Shown: positions 28,328-35,821 of the stretch, piece after piece | How the letters are laid out: each line of letters opens with the position of its first letter | Position numbering within the stretch: the first letter of the stretch is position 1 | Assembly (NCBI RefSeq): GCF_002240565.1 | Contig: NZ_MZMO01000001.1 | Span: 3,180,134 to 3,244,133, forward strand | Origin: Clavibacter michiganensis subsp. insidiosus | GTDB taxonomy: Bacteria > Actinomycetota > Actinomycetes > Actinomycetales > Microbacteriaceae | Direction of reading: 5' to 3' | Length of the DNA stretch: 64,000 nt | Translations under genes and position numbers: made by a program | Notes under the pieces: model-generated | Seen by the model: the letters and a program-made list of their open reading frames with translations, nothing else | Told to the model about the DNA's origin: nothing | The model's database searches: none

Positions 28328-28369
28328 AGTGTCGGTCGCGCTCCGACCTTCGTCAAACGTTTTCGAAAT
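28328..28369 (-). promoter_or_regulatory. Promoter and LacI operator of the sugar ABC/GH3 operon
   Basis: Minus-strand -35 TTGACG (28351-28356), 17-base spacer, -10 GACACT (28328-28333). Two overlapping perfect palindromes, AAACGTTT (28355-28362) and TTTCGAAA (28361-28368), cover and abut the -35, where the divergent LacI protein would bind. The leader to the ATG is about 150 bases. Confidence 0.65.
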
Positions 28370-28384
28370 CCTTTTCCCCGGGCG

Positions 28385-28390
28385 TAGGGT
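28385..28390 (+). promoter_or_regulatory. -10 box of the lacI-type gene
   Basis: TAGGGT seven bases before the ATG at 28398, so a leaderless transcript. The LacI operator lies just upstream, allowing autorepression. Confidence 0.5.
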
Positions 28391-28397
28391 GCGGTCC

Positions 28398-29408
28398 ATG
28401 TCCCGCCGCGCCACCATCCACGACGTCGCCGCTGCCGCCGGCGTCTCGGTGTCCACCGTGTCCAAGGCGGTGAACGGGCGGTACGGCATCTCGGCCGAGA
28501 CGTCGCGCCGCGTGATGGAGGTCGTCGAGCGCCTCGGCTACGAGTCGAGCCTCGTCGCGAGCAGCATGCGCTCCCACCGCACGGGCGTGATCGGCGTGCT
28601 GGTGGCGGACTTCGAGCCGTTCAGCGCCGAGATCCTCAAGGGCGTCGGCGCCGCCCTGCGGAAGTCGCGCTACGACCTGCTGGCGTACAGCGGATCCCGG
28701 CAGGTGGACGGCACGGGCTGGGAGCGCCGGTCGCTCAGCCGCCTCAGCGGCACCCTCATCGACGGCGCGATCATGGTGACGCCCACCGTCGTGCACGCGC
28801 AGACCGAGATCCCGGTCGTCTCCATCGACCCGCACACCGGGCCCGCCGACCTGCCGAGCGTCGAGTCGGACAGCCTCGGCGGCGCGCTCCAGGCGACCCG
28901 GCACCTCCTCGAGCTCGGGCACCGGCGGATCGGGTTCCTGGCCGGCCGCCCCGACCTCCGCTCCGCGAGCCTGCGCGAGGCCGGCTACCGCCGTGCCCTG
29001 CACGACGCCAGCATCGCGTTCGACCCGGCGCTCGTGCGCGCGGGGCTGTTCCTCACGGCGCCCGCGAGGGAGCCGGCACGCGCCCTGCTGTCGATGCCGG
29101 ACCGGCCGACCGCGATCTTCGCCGCCAACGACCTCTCGGGCATCGCGATCCTGCAGGTGGCGGCCGAGCTCGGGATCCGCGTGCCCGAGGACCTCTCCGT
29201 CATCGGCTTCGACGACATCCCCGAGGCCTCCCAGATGACGCCGCCGCTCACCACGATCCGCCAGCCGATGCAGCGCCTCGGCACCACCGCGGTGGACCTC
29301 CTCATGTCGCTGATGGCGGGGCAGGATCCGGAGGCCATGCGGATCCAGCTGCCCACCCGCCTCGTGCGCCGCGCCACCACGGCGCCCCCGCCGCCGCGGC
29401 GCAGGTGA
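28398..29408 (+). CDS. LacI-family repressor of the sugar ABC/GH3 operon
   Basis: A 336-residue LacI regulator. The HTH and hinge helix are at 5-60 (ATIHDVAAAAGVSVSTVSKA), followed by a periplasmic-binding-protein-like sensor domain with FAANDLSGIAILQVAAELG and VIGFDDIPEASQMTPPLTT. It is transcribed away from the ABC operon, and the shared intergenic region carries a LacI-type operator on the operon promoter. The inducer is probably the imported oligosaccharide. Confidence 0.94.
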   Translation: MSRRATIHDVAAAAGVSVSTVSKAVNGRYGISAETSRRVMEVVERLGYESSLVASSMRSHRTGVIGVLVADFEPFSAEILKGVGAALRKSRYDLLAYSGSRQVDGTGWERRSLSRLSGTLIDGAIMVTPTVVHAQTEIPVVSIDPHTGPADLPSVESDSLGGALQATRHLLELGHRRIGFLAGRPDLRSASLREAGYRRALHDASIAFDPALVRAGLFLTAPAREPARALLSMPDRPTAIFAANDLSGIAILQVAAELGIRVPEDLSVIGFDDIPEASQMTPPLTTIRQPMQRLGTTAVDLLMSLMAGQDPEAMRIQLPTRLVRRATTAPPPPRRR

Positions 29409-29424
29409 CCGGCGGTCGCCCTGC

Positions 29425-29430
29425 CAGGCT
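29425..29430 (+). promoter_or_regulatory. -10 box of leaderless TPR gene
   Basis: CAGGCT six bases before the ATG at 29437, inside the 28-base gap after lacI. Confidence 0.4.
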
Positions 29431-29436
29431 GGGCGC

Positions 29437-29937
29437 ATGGACCACGCCGACTGGGACGCCCGGGTCGCCACCTTCTGGGCGGCCGCCGACGACGAGCGCC
29501 CGGACAAGACCGTCGCCGGGATGCGGGCCCTGGTCGCCGAGCGGCCGGCTGACGATCCGCGAGCGCTCTACGAGCTGGCCAGCGCGCACGACCTCGTGGG
29601 CCGCGAGGCGGAGGCCGTGCCGCTGTACCAGGCGGCGATCGCCGGCGGGCTGGACGCGGCGCACCTGCCGTTCGCGGTGATCCAGCTGGCGAGCTCCCTG
29701 CGCAACGTGGGCGAGGCCGCCGAGGCGGTCGCGCTGCTCGAGGCCATGCCCGATGACGCGCATGCGCCCGGTCGCGACGCGTTCCTCGCGCTCGCCCTGC
29801 ACGACGCCGGCCGTCCCACGGAGGCGCTGGCCGTGGCACTGCGGCGGCTCGCGCCGACGCTGCCCGAGTACGGGCGCGCGGTGGCGGCGTACGCGGAGGA
29901 GCTCGGGGAGCGGTCGACGGGCGCCGGGGAACGCTAG
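29437..29937 (+). CDS. Tetratricopeptide-repeat protein
   Basis: A 166-residue all-helical protein with about three TPR-like units: ALYELASAHDLVGREAEAVP, then FAVIQLASSLRNVGEAAEAV and FLALALHDAGRPTEALAVAL. Such proteins bind partner proteins; the partner is unknown. No membrane segment or signal. It follows lacI by 28 bases but has its own leaderless -10 candidate. Confidence 0.8.
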   Translation: MDHADWDARVATFWAAADDERPDKTVAGMRALVAERPADDPRALYELASAHDLVGREAEAVPLYQAAIAGGLDAAHLPFAVIQLASSLRNVGEAAEAVALLEAMPDDAHAPGRDAFLALALHDAGRPTEALAVALRRLAPTLPEYGRAVAAYAEELGERSTGAGER

Positions 29938-30036
29938 GCGTCGGGATCGGCGGATCCGCGCCCGTCGCGGAGCCCGAACGCCGCCATCGCCTCGGCATGG
30001 CTTGAGGCGGATCGCGGCTTCATCGCTCGAGACCGC

Positions 30037-30225
30037 TCACGGTCGTCTCTGCCACCAGCGCCTTCTACGAGCAGCCTTCTCATACGGCGGCAGCGGGGTC
30101 GCGTGCCCATCGAAGGCATCCGGTCGATCACCCCTGCTGTCATCGGAAGCCCGGCCACTCTCGGCTCGCTGACGCCGTGCCTGCGCTTCCGCTAGGGCGG
30201 CCGAGAGCCGTCCATTGAATCCCAT
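30037..30225 (-). CDS. Small basic protein of unknown function
   Basis: A 62-residue protein starting MGFNGRLSAALAEAQARRQ with a hydrophilic centre and a C-terminal RRRRWWQRRP cluster. No family is recognised. A TTG codon directly before the ATG (30228) is an alternative start, seven bases after AGGAG. A sigma70-like promoter lies 42 bases upstream. GC is lower than the surroundings. The remainder of 29938-30481 shows no other gene. Confidence 0.5.
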   Translation of the reverse strand: MGFNGRLSAALAEAQARRQRAESGRASDDSRGDRPDAFDGHATPLPPYEKAARRRRWWQRRP

Positions 30226-30266
30226 CAACTCATCGCTCCTGACTCCTCTGCCTAATTCCGCACGTG

Positions 30267-30295
30267 TAGATACAACGCACGCGACACCCCGTCAT
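30267..30295 (-). promoter_or_regulatory. Promoter of the small basic protein gene
   Basis: Minus-strand -35 ATGACG (30290-30295), 17-base spacer, -10 TATCTA (30267-30272). Confidence 0.45.
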
Positions 30296-30386
30296 TTCCT
30301 ACCATGAGGATATTGTCTGCACATCGCGGGCCTTCATCTTGCCCCTGAGTCCCAGCGGAGATGTGGTCACGGAGACGTGTTTCGAT

Positions 30387-30415
30387 TTGTTACTGGGACA
30401 CGCTTCGGATATGTG
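30387..30415 (+). promoter_or_regulatory. Promoter of the secreted orphan gene
   Basis: -35 TTGTTA (30387-30392), 17-base spacer, -10 TATGTG (30410-30415), 66 bases before the ATG at 30482. Confidence 0.45.
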
Positions 30416-30481
30416 ATGGTTTCGGCGAGTTGAACCTCGAAGCTCACAGCCAGAAGAGCCACCGACGAAAGAGGCCATCTG

Positions 30482-31372
30482 ATGAACAGAAATCGAATCG
30501 CGATAGCATCATCCATATCTGCTGCCGCATTGGCGATGACCGTCGCGACGCCAGCGCAAGCAGCGACCGCAACTTTCTTCGACGGAAGCGCGGCTCCTGA
30601 CACAACATACACAGAGGGGAAGGTTTATCAGAGCCGCACCGGGATCACGGCCGGATTCACCGAGCAGACGATAACCGGGTTGGCCAACATACAGGTCTGG
30701 CTCGGTACAGCCACTACGAACGCTTGGAGCTATGAGGCCACGATCTACGACACCCGGAACTATCGAAAGGGTGCTTTCAGGTGGAAGTCGCCAGGCGAAA
30801 CTGCCAGCCTCGACGCAAGGGCCACGGCCTTGGATGTCGGTCGGATCCGCAGTGATGCGGATACCGATTCCACAGCCATCGAGGACCATGTCGAAGGCCC
30901 TGCCGTCCCGACTTCTGCCTTAGCCCATGTTGCCTCCACGTACGGATTCTCGAAGGATGACCTGGTCCCCATCGGTCAGTATGAGGGTGTGCAGCTCTGG
31001 AAGGCGTCGAACGCGACCGACACCTTCCTGTTCACCTCCGGCCAATCCGAGGACGACTACGTCACATCCGCCCGGGCGTCGAACAGCAGCTTCTCTCAGC
31101 GCGCGATCTCCGTCCGAAACAGCATCCCGAAAGCAGATGGCGCCGTTGAGACTCATCAATTCGTTCTCACGGATGACGCCCACGAGGCAGAGGTCGCGTC
31201 CGTCGATGGCCTGCGCAACGTAGGACACGACCTGTTCGTAGACACCAGAGCCGACGACCGCGGAGAAGATCAAATCACCACCTTCGGCGCAGAAGGCACC
31301 GTTCTGACGAGCGACGCCGGTGACGCACGTGAGCCCGTCAGCTATGCGCTTGCGCTCTCCGGTACGCAGTGA
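30482..31372 (+). CDS. Secreted protein of unknown function, lower GC
   Basis: A 296-residue protein with a Sec signal peptide (hydrophobic core ASSISAAALAMTVA, cleavage near PAQAA at 28). The first mature half is polar and beta-like with many aromatics (WSYEATIYDTRNY); the second half has two further segments (about 150-210 and 225-290) that look like separate small domains. AAAGAGG precedes the ATG. GC is well below the neighbours and the family is not recognised. A toxin, adhesin or bacteriocin-like role is possible but unsupported. Confidence 0.65.
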   Translation: MNRNRIAIASSISAAALAMTVATPAQAATATFFDGSAAPDTTYTEGKVYQSRTGITAGFTEQTITGLANIQVWLGTATTNAWSYEATIYDTRNYRKGAFRWKSPGETASLDARATALDVGRIRSDADTDSTAIEDHVEGPAVPTSALAHVASTYGFSKDDLVPIGQYEGVQLWKASNATDTFLFTSGQSEDDYVTSARASNSSFSQRAISVRNSIPKADGAVETHQFVLTDDAHEAEVASVDGLRNVGHDLFVDTRADDRGEDQITTFGAEGTVLTSDAGDAREPVSYALALSGTQ

Positions 31373-31410
31373 TCGCATACGGGCGGATGCCTGACTGACC
31401 TCGACACGAT

Positions 31411-31578
31411 ATGGGGGTGGTCTCGACTCTCCCCACTCGATGGCCAGGGGGCGCAGCTATTGTCGTGATGGCTGCGCCCCTCATCGGCCTCGGCCCGTGG
31501 ATGCGGCTCGCCTCTCGCAGAACGAAATCCATGGCGCGACGCGGCACGGCGGCCCGCCTACCTGCGAGTCAACGCTAG
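31411..31578 (+). CDS. Possible small membrane protein
   Basis: A 55-codon frame beginning MGVVSTLPTRWPGGAA with one hydrophobic stretch (about 13-30) and a basic C-terminus. It lies in the 213 bases between the secreted orphan and the MFS gene. No ribosome site or -10 box is convincing, and no family is recognised. Confidence 0.2.
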   Translation: MGVVSTLPTRWPGGAAIVVMAAPLIGLGPWMRLASRRTKSMARRGTAARLPASQR

Positions 31579-31585
31579 GGAATTG

Positions 31586-32959
31586 CTAGGCAGCCGGGGT
31601 CGTACGCGGAGGCTCCACCGTAGTGGTCGAGGCTTCGTGAGCCGAGGCGTCCCCCGCGTCCGCATCCGCCTCCGCCTTCTTCGCGCGCGCCAACCGGATC
31701 GCGGCGCGGCCCGAGGGCAGGGAGATCGCGACCGCGATCACGACGACCGTGATGATCCCCGCCGCCACCAGCAGCGCCTGCACGCTGAACACGTCGGCGA
31801 GCGGGCCGAACGCGACCGCGCCGATCGGGGTCGCGAGCGCCATGACGATGCCGACGTAGCTGAAGACGCGGCCGTGCATCTCGGGCGCGACGGTCTCCTG
31901 CACGAGCGTCATGAACGGCGCCGAGAACAGCGGCACGAACAGGCCGATCGCGAACATGAAGCCGTAGAACACCCAGAGGTTGGGGCTGAGGCCGAGACCG
32001 GCGGTGAAGATCGCGAAGCCGAAGCAGCTGACGAGGATCAGCGTCATGCGGTCGGACTTCGCGAACAGCGTCGACACGAGCGCGCCGCCGCCGAGCATGC
32101 CGACGCTGAAGGCGATCTCGAGCACCGTCACCATCCACACCTCGGTGCCGTAGGTGCGCGCGACGAGCAGCGGCGTGATGAACGACGGCGCGACCGTGAG
32201 CAGGAAGATGATCGCGAAGACCACGAGCAGCCAGCGGACCACGGGGTTGCCGCCGATGTAGCGGATCCCCTCGACGAGGTCCTCGCGGTAGGTCGACGTC
32301 TTGTCGACGATGGACGCGAGGGTCGGCACCGCGACCGAGAGCAGGAACGCGATGCCGATCGCGGCCGTGATCGCGTCGACGAAGAAGAGCGGCACGAGGC
32401 CGTAGGCGGCGAAGATCGCGCCCGCGGCGGCCGGCGCGAGCAGGGCCATCGCCGACTGGATGGTGCCGAAGATCCCGTTCACGCGCAGCAGCTGGTCCGG
32501 CGGCACGATCTGCGGGATCATCGCCTGCACCGCGGGCGTCTGGAACCCGGCGCCGACGGAGCGCACGGCCACCGCGAGCAGGATGATCCAGAGGTCGGTG
32601 ACGCCGTTCATCATGAGCAGGGCGAGGGCGAGGGTGACGATCGCGATGGTGCTGTCGGACGCGATGACGAGCACGCGGCGGTTCATGCGGTCGGCGAGGG
32701 TGCCGCCGAAGATCGAGACGATGCCCTGCGGCAGGAACGCGGCGACCGCGTAGAGCGCGACCGCGAGGCCCGAGCGGGTCTCGAACGTGACCCACCACAT
32801 GACCGCGTACTGGACGAGCATCGAGCCGAACAGCGAGACGGTCTGGCCGCTGAGGAAGAGGGTCGCGTTGCGCTTCCAGCGGGCGGCGACGACGGCCTGG
32901 TCGGCGGCGCTCATCGCCGGTGTCTCAGGCACGTCGGCGTGCGCTGCCGGGTCGCTCAT
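31586..32959 (-). CDS. MFS transporter (MFS_3/EntS-like exporter)
   Basis: A 457-residue permease with the 12-helix MFS layout. The loop 2-3 signature appears as GGTLADRMNRR, and PAVQAMIPQIVP in the fifth-helix region is common to the MFS_3 exporters of siderophores and macrolides. The C-terminal tail is a 45-residue charged, Ala/Thr/Pro-rich segment. GAGGA precedes the ATG. The substrate cannot be inferred. It stands alone on the minus strand. Confidence 0.9.
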   Translation of the reverse strand: MSDPAAHADVPETPAMSAADQAVVAARWKRNATLFLSGQTVSLFGSMLVQYAVMWWVTFETRSGLAVALYAVAAFLPQGIVSIFGGTLADRMNRRVLVIASDSTIAIVTLALALLMMNGVTDLWIILLAVAVRSVGAGFQTPAVQAMIPQIVPPDQLLRVNGIFGTIQSAMALLAPAAAGAIFAAYGLVPLFFVDAITAAIGIAFLLSVAVPTLASIVDKTSTYREDLVEGIRYIGGNPVVRWLLVVFAIIFLLTVAPSFITPLLVARTYGTEVWMVTVLEIAFSVGMLGGGALVSTLFAKSDRMTLILVSCFGFAIFTAGLGLSPNLWVFYGFMFAIGLFVPLFSAPFMTLVQETVAPEMHGRVFSYVGIVMALATPIGAVAFGPLADVFSVQALLVAAGIITVVVIAVAISLPSGRAAIRLARAKKAEADADAGDASAHEASTTTVEPPRTTPAA

Positions 32960-33053
32960 CGGATCCTCGCCTGCTTGCGTTTCCTCGGGTGTGGGACGCC
33001 AGGCTACGGCGCGGCGCGGGCGGTGCGCCAGGGGTGATCCGGGTGAACCGCCG

Positions 33054-33612
33054 TCATCCGATCAACGGTGGGGGCGGCGTCTCCGGACGCCCCGGGAGCC
33101 CGACCTCGACGATCCGCTGCACGAGCCTCTCGGCCCGCGGCGAGAGGGCGTCTCCCGGGTAGTACGCCTCATGCATGTCCTCCAGACGGAAGACAGCCCG
33201 CAGAGGACCATGAGGCGGGAGATGTCCCGGCCGTCCCGACCCGGCCGCCCGGCGTGGAGCTCCATCGCGAGGAGAGCCTCGGCCGACGCGATCTCGATGA
33301 CCAGGCCGTCCGCATCGAAGACCTCGGTCCACTCCACGTCGCGGCCGTACGCCGGGAGGAAGGACGCGCCGTCGTCGTTGACCCACTCCGAGCCCCAGCC
33401 GCGCCTCTCCGCGATGAGGGCGACGGACTCCCGCGCATCCGCATCGAATCGCAGTCGGGCGTCGTGTCCACCGGGGTCCCCCGGTCGAAATGGCACAGCG
33501 CGAGTGCTGCACCTCCGAAGATCTGCATGCGACCCGTGACGCCCCGTAGCCGCAGTGCCGCGATCAGCTCGGACAGGGCGTCCATCAGCGCACGCCGGAC
33601 GAATGCGTGCAT
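33054..33612 (-). pseudogene. Nucleotidyltransferase-fold gene with two frameshifts
   Basis: Three successive frames together make one protein of about 185 residues: an N-terminus with GRMQIFGGAALALCHFDRGT, a middle part (ARLRFDADARESVALIAERR, then EVFDADGLVIEIASAEALLA) and a C-terminus (RLEDMHEAYYPGDALSPRAE). It looks like the DUF6036-type nucleotidyltransferases that partner XRE regulators. Both breaks, near 33465 and 33186, are one-base losses, so this may be a consensus error rather than a dead gene. Its ATG overlaps the XRE stop (TGATG). Confidence 0.6.
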
Positions 33613-34187
33613 CAGACGCTCGCGAGGGTGTCGGGATCGAGCAGCACACCATGGCGCCGGAATGCCGGGAGCGCGCGGTCCGGGTCCACCGGCAGGTCGT
33701 AGACGCCGTCTCCGAAGATCCAGCTCCTCCGCAGCCGGCGATCGTCCGAGCTGACCCAGGACGGGAGGGGGAGGCCCTCCTCCTCGAGCCGGTGCTCGAC
33801 GAGGCCCGCGACAGCCGCATCCCAACGCTTCTCGCCGGTCCGAGGCGGCTCCGCGATCGTCAGCGCGAACCGGACCTCGTGGTGGACCGCGGCCAGGTCG
33901 TCCGCGAGCTGGATGAAGTGCCGGACGGCGCGCTCGCGGTCCCCTTCGGCGAGTCGCGAGGCGATCTCGACCGTCGCGCTGGCCGCCGTGTGCCGTCGGG
34001 TCGGGATCGAGATGAGCTGATGACCGGTCGCGAGCAGGAGCCGATCGACGGTCTCGGCGCTGGGACTCCGCTTCCCCGACTCGAGGTCCGACAGTGTCGA
34101 CTGCGCGACGCCGGAACGTCCGCTCAGCTGGCGCTGCGTGTATCCGCGGCTCCGCCGTGCGGCATGGACCAAGTCACCGATGGACAC
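33612..34187 (-). CDS. XRE-family regulator paired with a nucleotidyltransferase
   Basis: A 191-residue protein. The N-terminal HTH is a clean Xre type (RGYTQRQLSGRSGVAQSTLS, then SPSAETVDRLLLATG). The C-terminal 120 residues form a helical domain ending RSWIFGDGVYDLPVDPDRAL, not recognised elsewhere. It is coupled to the broken nucleotidyltransferase gene; such two-gene pairs often act as toxin-antitoxin modules, which remains inference. The GTG start lies 10 bases after a long palindrome that is probably its own operator. Confidence 0.8.
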   Translation of the reverse strand: MSIGDLVHAARRSRGYTQRQLSGRSGVAQSTLSDLESGKRSPSAETVDRLLLATGHQLISIPTRRHTAASATVEIASRLAEGDRERAVRHFIQLADDLAAVHHEVRFALTIAEPPRTGEKRWDAAVAGLVEHRLEEEGLPLPSWVSSDDRRLRRSWIFGDGVYDLPVDPDRALPAFRRHGVLLDPDTLASV

Positions 34188-34197
34188 GGGACACCCG

Positions 34198-34225
34198 CCT
34201 CTGATAGCTCTACTGCTATCAGAGG
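34198..34225 (-). promoter_or_regulatory. Palindrome before the XRE gene (operator or terminator)
   Basis: A perfect 11-bp inverted repeat (CCTCTGATAGC, six bases, GCTATCAGAGG) in the 43-base gap between the anti-sigma stop and the XRE start. TGATAG/CTATCA half sites suit a HipB/HigA-like regulator; it could also end the sigma operon. Confidence 0.55.
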
Positions 34226-34230
34226 AACCC

Positions 34231-35028
34231 TCAGAGGTCCCGGCTCGCCAGCACCACGTCGGAGTCGGAGGGCGTGATCTGCACCGTGCGGAGGCGCTCG
34301 ACGGAGATGCTCGAGGTGGCCGCGAGCTGCCGCGACTCGGTCTGGCCCGCGCCCCAGGTGGCGACGACCGTGCGGGAGCCGTCATCGGCGATCGCGACGA
34401 GGTCGTAGGCGCCCTGGCCGATGCCACCGCCCGCGTAGGCGCAGCTCCAGTCGAATCGGGTCCCGTACGGTTTGGCGGTGACGGCGAGCTGGGCGGTGAC
34501 GCCCTCGTCGAGCTCGGAGCGCATGCTGACGGCGTCGGCGGGGAGGCCCGTGGAGAGGTCCTCGTCCGCGGCGGGCGAGGAGGCGGCCGGGGACGGATCC
34601 GCGACGGGCGCGCTCACGCCGGCGCGGAGCGCGGACCCGAGACCGGCGCCGCCCACGAGGAGCACGACGGCGGCCGCCGCGAGGATCCACGCGCCCGCAC
34701 GACGGGACAGCCGCGGCCGACCGGGCACGGACGGCGTGCGGCGCCGACGGCGCGGGACGCGGTGCGCGGCGGCGGGGGCCGGTCGATCGCGCGGCTCGGG
34801 CGCGGGCTGCGGCACGGCGGGGGCCTCGGGCTCGTCCATGAGCGCGATCGCCTCCTCGACGGGCAGCATCCGCAGCACGCCGGGCAGGCCGGAGAGCTCG
34901 GCGAGGGAGCGCATGCACGCGTCGCAGCCCTCGAGGTGGGCCTCGAAGAGCGCGCGGTCGGTGGCGCTCAGGCTGCCGAGCACGTACGCGGCATCCCACT
35001 CGTGGATGTCGTCGGCGCGGTCGTTCAT
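34231..35028 (-). CDS. Anti-sigma factor (zinc-finger ZAS type, RskA-like)
   Basis: A 265-residue membrane anti-sigma factor. The ZAS motif is HLEGCDAC (H31, C35, C38), a cytoplasmic Pro/Ala/Arg-rich linker follows, one transmembrane helix sits near 120-142 (AWILAAAAVVLLVGGAGLG), and the outside domain ends in the RskA-like VERLRTVQITPSDSDVVLAS. It would hold the sigma factor until an envelope signal triggers release. Its ATG overlaps the sigma stop (ATGA). Confidence 0.9.
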   Translation of the reverse strand: MNDRADDIHEWDAAYVLGSLSATDRALFEAHLEGCDACMRSLAELSGLPGVLRMLPVEEAIALMDEPEAPAVPQPAPEPRDRPAPAAAHRVPRRRRRTPSVPGRPRLSRRAGAWILAAAAVVLLVGGAGLGSALRAGVSAPVADPSPAASSPAADEDLSTGLPADAVSMRSELDEGVTAQLAVTAKPYGTRFDWSCAYAGGGIGQGAYDLVAIADDGSRTVVATWGAGQTESRQLAATSSISVERLRTVQITPSDSDVVLASRDL

Positions 35029-35531
35029 CGGGTGACTCCTCGTTCCTGCAGGGCGAGCCGGAGCGCCTTGAGCGCGTAGTGGAGGCGGGACTTGATCGTG
35101 CCGGGCGGGACGCCCTCGCGTTCCGCCGTCTCCACGACCGTGCGGCCCAGGTGGTAGCAGCTGACGACCGCGCGACGGTGCTCGGCGGAGAGCGACGCGA
35201 GCGCCTCGGCGACGAGCAGGCGGTCGATGATGGCGTCGGACGCGTCGGCGACGGGATCCTCGGGCAGCACGTCCGTCGGCGTCTCGCGGCCGCGCCAGGC
35301 GCTGCGCCGGTCGTCGATGACGAGGTTGCGCACCACCGTGAACAGCCAGCGGCGGGCCGACTCGTCGTCCTCCGCGAGGATCGCGGGCGAGCGCCAGGCC
35401 CGCAGCAGCGCCTCCTGCACGACGTCCTCGGCGAGCGCCGGATCCCCCGTCAGCCGCAGCGCGTACCGCTGCAGCGCGGGTGCGTGCGCATCGTGCAGCG
35501 CCCGCATGCGGGCCGTGCTCTCCGTGGTCAT
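35025..35531 (-). CDS. ECF sigma factor
   Basis: A 168-residue RNA polymerase sigma factor with region 2 (LTGDPALAEDVVQEALLRAW, and WLFTVVRNLVIDDRR for -10 recognition) and region 4 (SLSAEHRRAVVSCYHLGRTV, then EREGVPPGTIKSRLHYALK). It pairs with the overlapping anti-sigma gene. It is divergent from the giant CE8 gene across 290 bases carrying a symmetric ECF-type promoter, so it may drive both itself and the pectin methylesterase. Confidence 0.93.
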   Translation of the reverse strand: MTTESTARMRALHDAHAPALQRYALRLTGDPALAEDVVQEALLRAWRSPAILAEDDESARRWLFTVVRNLVIDDRRSAWRGRETPTDVLPEDPVADASDAIIDRLLVAEALASLSAEHRRAVVSCYHLGRTVVETAEREGVPPGTIKSRLHYALKALRLALQERGVTR

Positions 35532-35608
35532 CCGTGCCTCCTCCCTCCACGACGAGATGGACGGCCGGATGGTTCATCGCGATCCCGGAATCATCGCAGG
35601 CGGATCCG

Positions 35609-35634
35609 GGAACGAGCCGGGCCACCCCCCGTTC
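35609..35634. promoter_or_regulatory. Candidate symmetric ECF promoter between sigma and CE8 genes
   Basis: On the plus strand GGAAC (35609-35613), 16 bases, CGTT (35630-35633): the common ECF promoter layout. The dyad GAACG/CGTTC gives the same CGAAC-N16-CGTT layout on the minus strand toward the sigma gene. A second dyad, GCACA-CCGC-TGTGC, lies at 35676-35689. Confidence 0.45.
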
Positions 35635-35821
35635 GGGTCGAGCTTCTCGATAACGACCCGCTCGTCTTGCATGTCGCACACCGCTGTGCATGATTGACCT
35701 CGGCCCGCCTTTACCCGATCGCCGGCCGTCTCCCGCGCTCTCCCGATCCGAGCCGTGCTCCCACGTACCCGCGTGACTGCCCGGTCCCGGCGACGCGCCT
35801 ACCCGAAGGCACCGCACCCGC

